Positions 61,221 to 64,000 of a DNA stretch of 64,000 nucleotides are shown here, piece by piece. How positions within the stretch are numbered: position 1 is the stretch's first letter; each line of letters starts with the position of its first letter. This DNA is from Metridium senile (taxonomy: Eukaryota > Cnidaria > Anthozoa > Actiniaria > Metridiidae), in contig OX459110.1 in assembly GCA_949775045.1 (NCBI GenBank), forward strand, positions 5,092,229 through 5,156,228, written 5' to 3'. The translations under genes and the position numbers were made by a program. The notes below the pieces were generated by a model, which saw only the letters and a list, made by a program, of their open reading frames with translations, searched no databases and was not told where the DNA came from.

Positions 61221-61476
61221 ACTGTGCGACTCGCCGTACCGTAGTCACTTAGAAAAACTTTTAATGAATTTTTGCCATTATTTTGACATTATTACATCTC
61301 AATGGACCAATCAGGTACAAGTTTTTATCGACAGACAGAGTTCATATCGACAGATGGAGACTCTAGAAACTTTGATGTCTGTAACTGGTTGGTCCATTTG
61401 AGATGAAAAGATTTCAAAAAAATGTCAAAAATTCATCAAAAATGTTTAATGACTACTGTACGGCGAGTCGCACAGT
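61221..61476. mobile_element. MITE with CTGTG termini and TA target site, member 2
   Basis: Same family as 14018-14252: 'ctgtgcgactcgccgtaccg' left and 'tacggcgagtcgcacag' right, flanked by TA on both sides. The centre has an extra 'atcgacagaca'-type duplication. It is the last recognisable host repeat before the GC-rich block. Confidence 0.85.
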
Positions 61477-61827
61477 AAATTACATTTTTGGATGTTATAT
61501 GTTCATCTTTATATGCTCAAAAAGCCTATTGAAAGCACCAGTGAATCATGTTATAACACGCCTTATAAGTAGTATATGGTGCATATGTATATGTGACATG
61601 TAATGAGATGCCACCTATCAACCACTTCAAGTACCAGCTCAGCATTGTCAACAAAACCCCGTATCCAAGGCAACCTCCCACCCCCCCAGCGCGTCCCTAA
61701 CAACCGCCCACCACCACGCCCCAGTGACAGGTCACGCCACTCCGCGTCACGCAACGCGCGTGACCGGGCCGCCGCCTGGGCCTCGGTTCGCCTGAGGGGC
61801 GGGGGCGGGCGGCGTCCAAGTCACCGA

Positions 61828-61862
61828 CGCGCGTGGGCGCGCGCTTCGCGCGCGCGCGCGCG
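61828..61862. repeat. GC palindrome in the terminal region of the viral-like element
   Basis: A run of alternating CG ('gcgcgcgcttcgcgcgcgcg' core) can fold on itself. It lies in the non-coding GC-rich region 61700-61900 between the host junction and the first gene. That region could include a terminal inverted repeat, but its partner would be outside the window. Confidence 0.45.
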
Positions 61863-61915
61863 AGGAGGGTCGGCGGCGAGCGACGAGTTCGGTGTTCGCT
61901 GATTTTTCTTTCTGG

Positions 61916-61921
61916 TTTATT
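61916..61921 (-). terminator. Polyadenylation signal for the minus-strand cluster
   Basis: AATAAA on the minus strand, 40 bp beyond the stop codon of the last minus-strand ORF (61961). Confidence 0.5.
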
Positions 61922-61960
61922 GGTTTGTTCGTTATTATTTTTTTACACGGGGTTTCTACT

Positions 61961-62314
61961 CTACACGCTGATGTACTGGCTGTAGGTGTTCTTGCCGCCC
62001 TTGTACCCGATCTTGCCGATGGTCTTGGCCACGGTGCCCCAGCCCGGGGCGGGTCCCGACAGGATGGTGCTCAGGCCCTCGGCGATCTGCTCCTGGACGT
62101 AGGGCACGCTGCCCTTCTTGTGGCGCCGGCGCGCGACGGCCCCGCCGCCCTGCTTCCGTTTCTTCTTCTTCGCCTTGCCCCACCCGGCCTGCGTGCGCTT
62201 TCGGCTCTGGTCGAGATCGTACAGTTCCTTGGCGGCCCACCACCCTCCCAGCTGCGGGCTCTTCTTCGCCGTTCTTCTCCTTCTCCTCTTGCCCGTTCGT
62301 GTCCCCTTCTTCAT
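61961..62314 (-). CDS. Small basic virion-type protein, 117 aa
   Basis: Starts at ATG 62314 (upstream codons in frame use only GTG). The N-terminal half is dominated by Arg/Lys clusters (K-R-R-R-R-R, K-K-K-K-R-K). The C-terminal 50 residues are less charged and Gly-rich (V-P-Y-V-Q-E-Q-I-A-E-G-L, then W-G-T-V-A-K-T-I-G-K-I-G). Gly-Gly sites occur at 'SPQLGGW' and 'KQGGGAV'. Composition fits a DNA-condensing core protein or minor capsid precursor of an adenovirus-like particle; no specific homologue is recognised. It lies 32 bp beyond the stop of the upstream ORF and may share its transcript. Confidence 0.6.
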   Translation of the reverse strand: MKKGTRTGKRRRRRTAKKSPQLGGWWAAKELYDLDQSRKRTQAGWGKAKKKKRKQGGGAVARRRHKKGSVPYVQEQIAEGLSTILSGPAPGWGTVAKTIGKIGYKGGKNTYSQYISV

Positions 62315-62346
62315 CTCGACGGTGCGCGTGCGGTCTGGCGGGGTGC

Positions 62347-62559
62347 TCACTTGTCGAGTGCCTTTAAGCCTGCGTTGACCCCGTACCCCGCGCCGGCGGC
62401 GACGGCGCCGCCCGCGGCTGCCTTGGCGGCGGCGATCGCCAGGGGGATCAGCGCCGCGAGGAAGAAGGCGCCTCCCTTTTGGGTTCGGCGCCCCCCGCCC
62501 ATCTGCTTGGCGCGCGGCGTTCGTCTCTTCGGTCGTCGTCCTCCGTACTGACGTTTCAT
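62347..62559 (-). CDS. Adenovirus pX (mu)-like small core protein, 70 aa
   Basis: ATG 62559 to stop 62347. Layout: a basic Arg/Lys/Gly-rich N-terminal half with three Q-x-G-G-type sites ('RQYGGR', 'KQMGGG', 'TQKGGA'), then a hydrophobic Ala/Gly-rich helix (about residues 31-58), then a short charged tail. Adenovirus protein X precursors and the matching proteins of adintoviruses and Polintons have this order: basic DNA-binding peptide, protease site, hydrophobic tail. The similarity is architectural, seen by eye, not by alignment. A TATA-like TATAAG lies about 50 bp upstream, overlapping the stop codon of the preceding ORF. Confidence 0.6.
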   Translation of the reverse strand: MKRQYGGRRPKRRTPRAKQMGGGRRTQKGGAFFLAALIPLAIAAAKAAAGGAVAAGAGYGVNAGLKALDK

Positions 62560-62608
62560 GACGGTGCGGTGGTTTGAGAAAATGAGACGGGTGCCGTCGG
62601 GGGCGGGC

Positions 62609-63010
62609 TTATATGCCGGTCAGGTTGCCGAGCGCCTTCCTGGCGTTGCCGGGGCCTCCCGGAAACCGCAGCCTCCACGGGCCTCTTGGTCCTCCTTGAT
62701 TATAATTCGCCAGCAGTTCGCTCATCGGCGTGCGGGTGCGCCCGCCCCGCTGCTTTGCCAGCAGCTCGCTCATCGGTGTGCGGGTGCGACCGCCCCGCTG
62801 CTTTCTCTTCTTCTTCTTCTGTCTCTTCATGCGTGCCAGTATCTTGCTCACTGTGGCGTACGAGGGTTCGGTTCTCATTGGGAACGTGCTTCCCCCCGCC
62901 TGCCTTCTCCTGCTACTTCCCCCCGTCTGGTCGTCCCAGGTGCTCTTGAGGGGCACCGATGGCATCACGCCGCCTCTCTGCCTCTTCCGTCCTCCCTTTT
63001 GTCTCGGCAT
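62609..63010 (-). CDS. Basic Gly-Gly-rich virion precursor-like protein, 133 aa
   Basis: ATG 63010 to TAA at 62609. The protein is Arg/Lys/Gly-rich with at least seven Gly-Gly sites, most preceded by Gln two residues earlier ('RQKGGR', 'RQRGGV', 'DQTGGS', 'RQAGGS', 'KQRGGR' twice), plus 'YNQGGP'. A 48-bp direct duplication (62709-62756, 62757-62804) repeats the 16-residue unit 'RTRTPMSELLA' with its Gly-Gly site. If the sites are cleaved, the product would be cut into short basic peptides, like adenovirus core precursors. Family not identified. Confidence 0.6.
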   Translation of the reverse strand: MPRQKGGRKRQRGGVMPSVPLKSTWDDQTGGSSRRRQAGGSTFPMRTEPSYATVSKILARMKRQKKKKRKQRGGRTRTPMSELLAKQRGGRTRTPMSELLANYNQGGPRGPWRLRFPGGPGNARKALGNLTGI

Positions 63011-63044
63011 GCTGCTCGGAAATGGTACATAACGGAGCGCGTGT

Positions 63045-63056
63045 GCTTATTTAATC
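63045..63056. promoter_or_regulatory. Candidate bidirectional TATA-like element
   Basis: The palindromic core 'ttatttaa' lies in the 87-bp gap between the divergent starts at 63010 (-) and 63098 (+), about 40-45 bp from each ATG. It is the only AT-rich word in a GC-rich interval. Confidence 0.4.
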
Positions 63057-63097
63057 ATATCTCGTCAGAGACGTGGACGGTGCGGACAAATCGAAGC

Positions 63098-63400
63098 ATG
63101 GGAAAGCGACGGCAGTAGGGCGGCCGCCGCCAGCGCGGTGGTAATATATTCAAGAAGCTGGGGAAGAGGTTCGGGAGCGGTATCCTCGCCAAGTCGGGAG
63201 GCGTCACCGATATGGTGGCGGGGAAGGCCGACGGGCTGTTGAAGGATCTCATCAAAAAGAAGGTGAAGAACAAGGTGGCGCGCGAGCTGCTGGTTGGGCA
63301 GCTGAACGCAGCCAGACCCATCCTGGTGCGCGAGGCCAAGAAGGCCCTGGGGCAGAGCGGGTCTGGGTGGCGTCGGCGACAACGTCGCCGCCGCATGTGA
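63098..63400 (+). pseudogene. Basic virion-type ORF interrupted by an in-frame TAG
   Basis: ATG 63098 opens a frame of about 100 codons. It is interrupted at codon 7 by TAG (63116-63118) and continues open to the TGA at 63400. After the stop the frame reads Arg/Gly-rich sequence with 'RQRGGN', then 'FKKLGKRFGSGIL', then a Lys-rich helix and an Arg-rich C-terminus. The Gly-Gly site and composition match the neighbouring basic proteins, so the real gene probably begins at 63098 rather than at the internal ATG 63212 (62 aa). The TAG may be decay of an integrated copy, readthrough or a sequencing error. The reading is described, not repaired. Confidence 0.5.
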
Positions 63401-63424
63401 AACTGGTTCATTCCGTCGCTCGCC

Positions 63425-63922
63425 ATGGGGAGGAACAGCAGCGGGGAAGCGTGGCTCAAGAAGGCGCTCAAATGCAAGATCTGCGATAAGGAATGTTACA
63501 AGATGAAAGAACTTCGCAGGACTCACGAGCGCATTTTCAGAGGCATGTTTGAGTTCATGCAGAGGATGAACGAGGGTGCGTACCCCAAGACCCGGTTGCA
63601 GAAGCGGTACGTCTGCTTTCTCCGGCACGTGGCGCGCACCCGAAAGGCGCCAATCCTCTTCACGTTCAAGGAGAGTCAGCTGTATCACTACATCGTCGCT
63701 TCTTGCAAGAAGCAGCGACGAGCAAAGACGAAGGACAGGAAAAAAGGGATACACCTGGCTCATTACAAGTACGAGCTGCCGCCGTTGGATCTCGAAGAAG
63801 AGGTGAGCGATTGGGAGCGGGAGCTCGAAGTCGAAGATGATGGAAGTTGGGAAGAGTGGAAACCGTTGACGGCGTTAAATCCTTACGAATCAGGTGTAAA
63901 TCCTTTCGAACCCTATGATTGA
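63425..63922 (+). CDS. Unrecognised 165-aa protein with Cys pair and acidic tail
   Basis: ATG 63425, 25 bp after the preceding stop. The N-terminal region has 'CKICDKECYKMKELRRTHE', a C-x2-C ... C ... H arrangement like half of a zinc finger. The middle is basic with aromatic residues (Y-V-C-F-L-R-H-V-A-R). The C-terminal 55 residues are strongly acidic (L-D-L-E-E-E, then E-L-E-V-E-D-D), ending in two Asn-Pro repeats ('ALNPYES', 'VNPFEPYD'). It differs from the basic Gly-Gly proteins beside it and may be non-structural. No homologue is recognised. GC content is lower than in the block to its left. Confidence 0.6.
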   Translation: MGRNSSGEAWLKKALKCKICDKECYKMKELRRTHERIFRGMFEFMQRMNEGAYPKTRLQKRYVCFLRHVARTRKAPILFTFKESQLYHYIVASCKKQRRAKTKDRKKGIHLAHYKYELPPLDLEEEVSDWERELEVEDDGSWEEWKPLTALNPYESGVNPFEPYD

Positions 63923-64000
63923 TTTTTGCAGACGAATGTGACCCGCTTTCCACGTGCACGACAAAAGGCGATAGAATCAGGTGCTCTGACGGTGGCTCAA
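63923..64000 (+). other. Continuation of the element beyond the last ORF
   Basis: No complete ORF. 'gatttttgcag' at about 63921-63931 looks like a 3' splice site, so the next gene may be spliced or start outside the window. Confidence 0.25.

Larger units (their letters stand above)
61640..64000. mobile_element. Left end of an integrated adenovirus/adintovirus (Maverick/Polinton)-like element
   Basis: Composition jumps from AT-rich host DNA to strongly GC-rich DNA at about 61640-61680, and gene style changes to short, intronless, closely packed ORFs. Three ORFs on the minus strand (62314-61961, 62559-62347, 63010-62609) and two on the plus strand (63098-63400, 63425-63922) diverge from a shared 87-bp interval. 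Three minus-strand proteins and the broken plus-strand ORF are highly basic with Gly-Gly motifs, as in adenovirus-type core and minor virion precursors. The exact left border, target duplication and right end are not visible. Confidence 0.6.

Noticed and set aside
61478..61660. Assembly chimera or contamination as the explanation of the GC-rich block
   Set aside because: Not excluded, but there is no visible artefact at the junction, and the in-frame stop at 63116 fits a decaying integrated copy. Left as a test in the findings.
61603..62551. Plus-strand ORFs of 99 and 219 aa, and a 30-codon ORF at 61608-61700, in the GC-rich region
   Set aside because: The long ones are antisense or GC-rich shadows of the minus-strand basic genes, with low-complexity Ala/Pro/Arg content; the 30-codon ORF is too short to support.
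63055..63763. Minus-strand ORFs of 140 and 232 aa opposite the plus-strand viral-like genes
   Set aside because: Open only because of high GC content; no start context, and the plus-strand ORFs explain the region better.

Overview
The window is eukaryotic nuclear DNA, most likely from an invertebrate animal and plausibly an anthozoan cnidarian. It is AT-rich, its genes are sparse and split by GT-AG introns, and it is full of inverted-repeat (MITE-like) elements, minisatellites, LINE and Penelope-like debris, a Crypton and a large TIR transposon. The cnidarian assignment is inference; the eukaryotic one is certain from phase-consistent introns.

Layout. (1) Positions 1-13312 and 42806-55975 are two direct copies of one segmental duplication, about 13 kb each. 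Each copy carries a two-exon CLN3/battenin-family membrane protein gene (+) and a four-exon gene for a small secreted cysteine-repeat protein (-), plus matching minisatellites and MITEs. The left edge of copy A lies outside the window. (2) Between the copies, 16048-38726 can be read as one ten-exon minus-strand gene with every exon junction in phase. It would encode a type II membrane protein with a basic N-terminus, five duplicated acidic microexons, one membrane segment and an extracellular cystatin-like domain. (3) Inside or beside that gene are a Crypton with an apparently intact tyrosine recombinase (19788-21266), SAP-domain fragments, and a nested set of elements at 25686-34148. In that nest, a TIR element with minisatellite ends holds an 81-bp satellite, which was invaded by a 6.3-kb TIR transposon (26244-32528) and a Penelope-like fragment. 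The transposon's single long ORF is broken by one in-frame TGA. (4) 38.9-42.8 kb is LINE and MITE debris. (5) 55976-61476 has no gene I can support.

At about 61640 the composition changes abruptly to GC-rich, densely packed, intronless ORFs on both strands, running off the right end of the window. Four of the five ORFs encode small, very basic proteins; three of these, plus the broken one at 63098, carry repeated (R/K)-Q-x-G-G-like motifs. One combines a basic region with a hydrophobic Ala-rich segment, like adenovirus core peptide X and the matching proteins of Maverick/Polinton and adintovirus elements. I read this as the left end of an integrated adenovirus/adintovirus-like element. It is the most novel part of the window. 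No capsid, polymerase, integrase or protease gene is inside the window, so the assignment is provisional.
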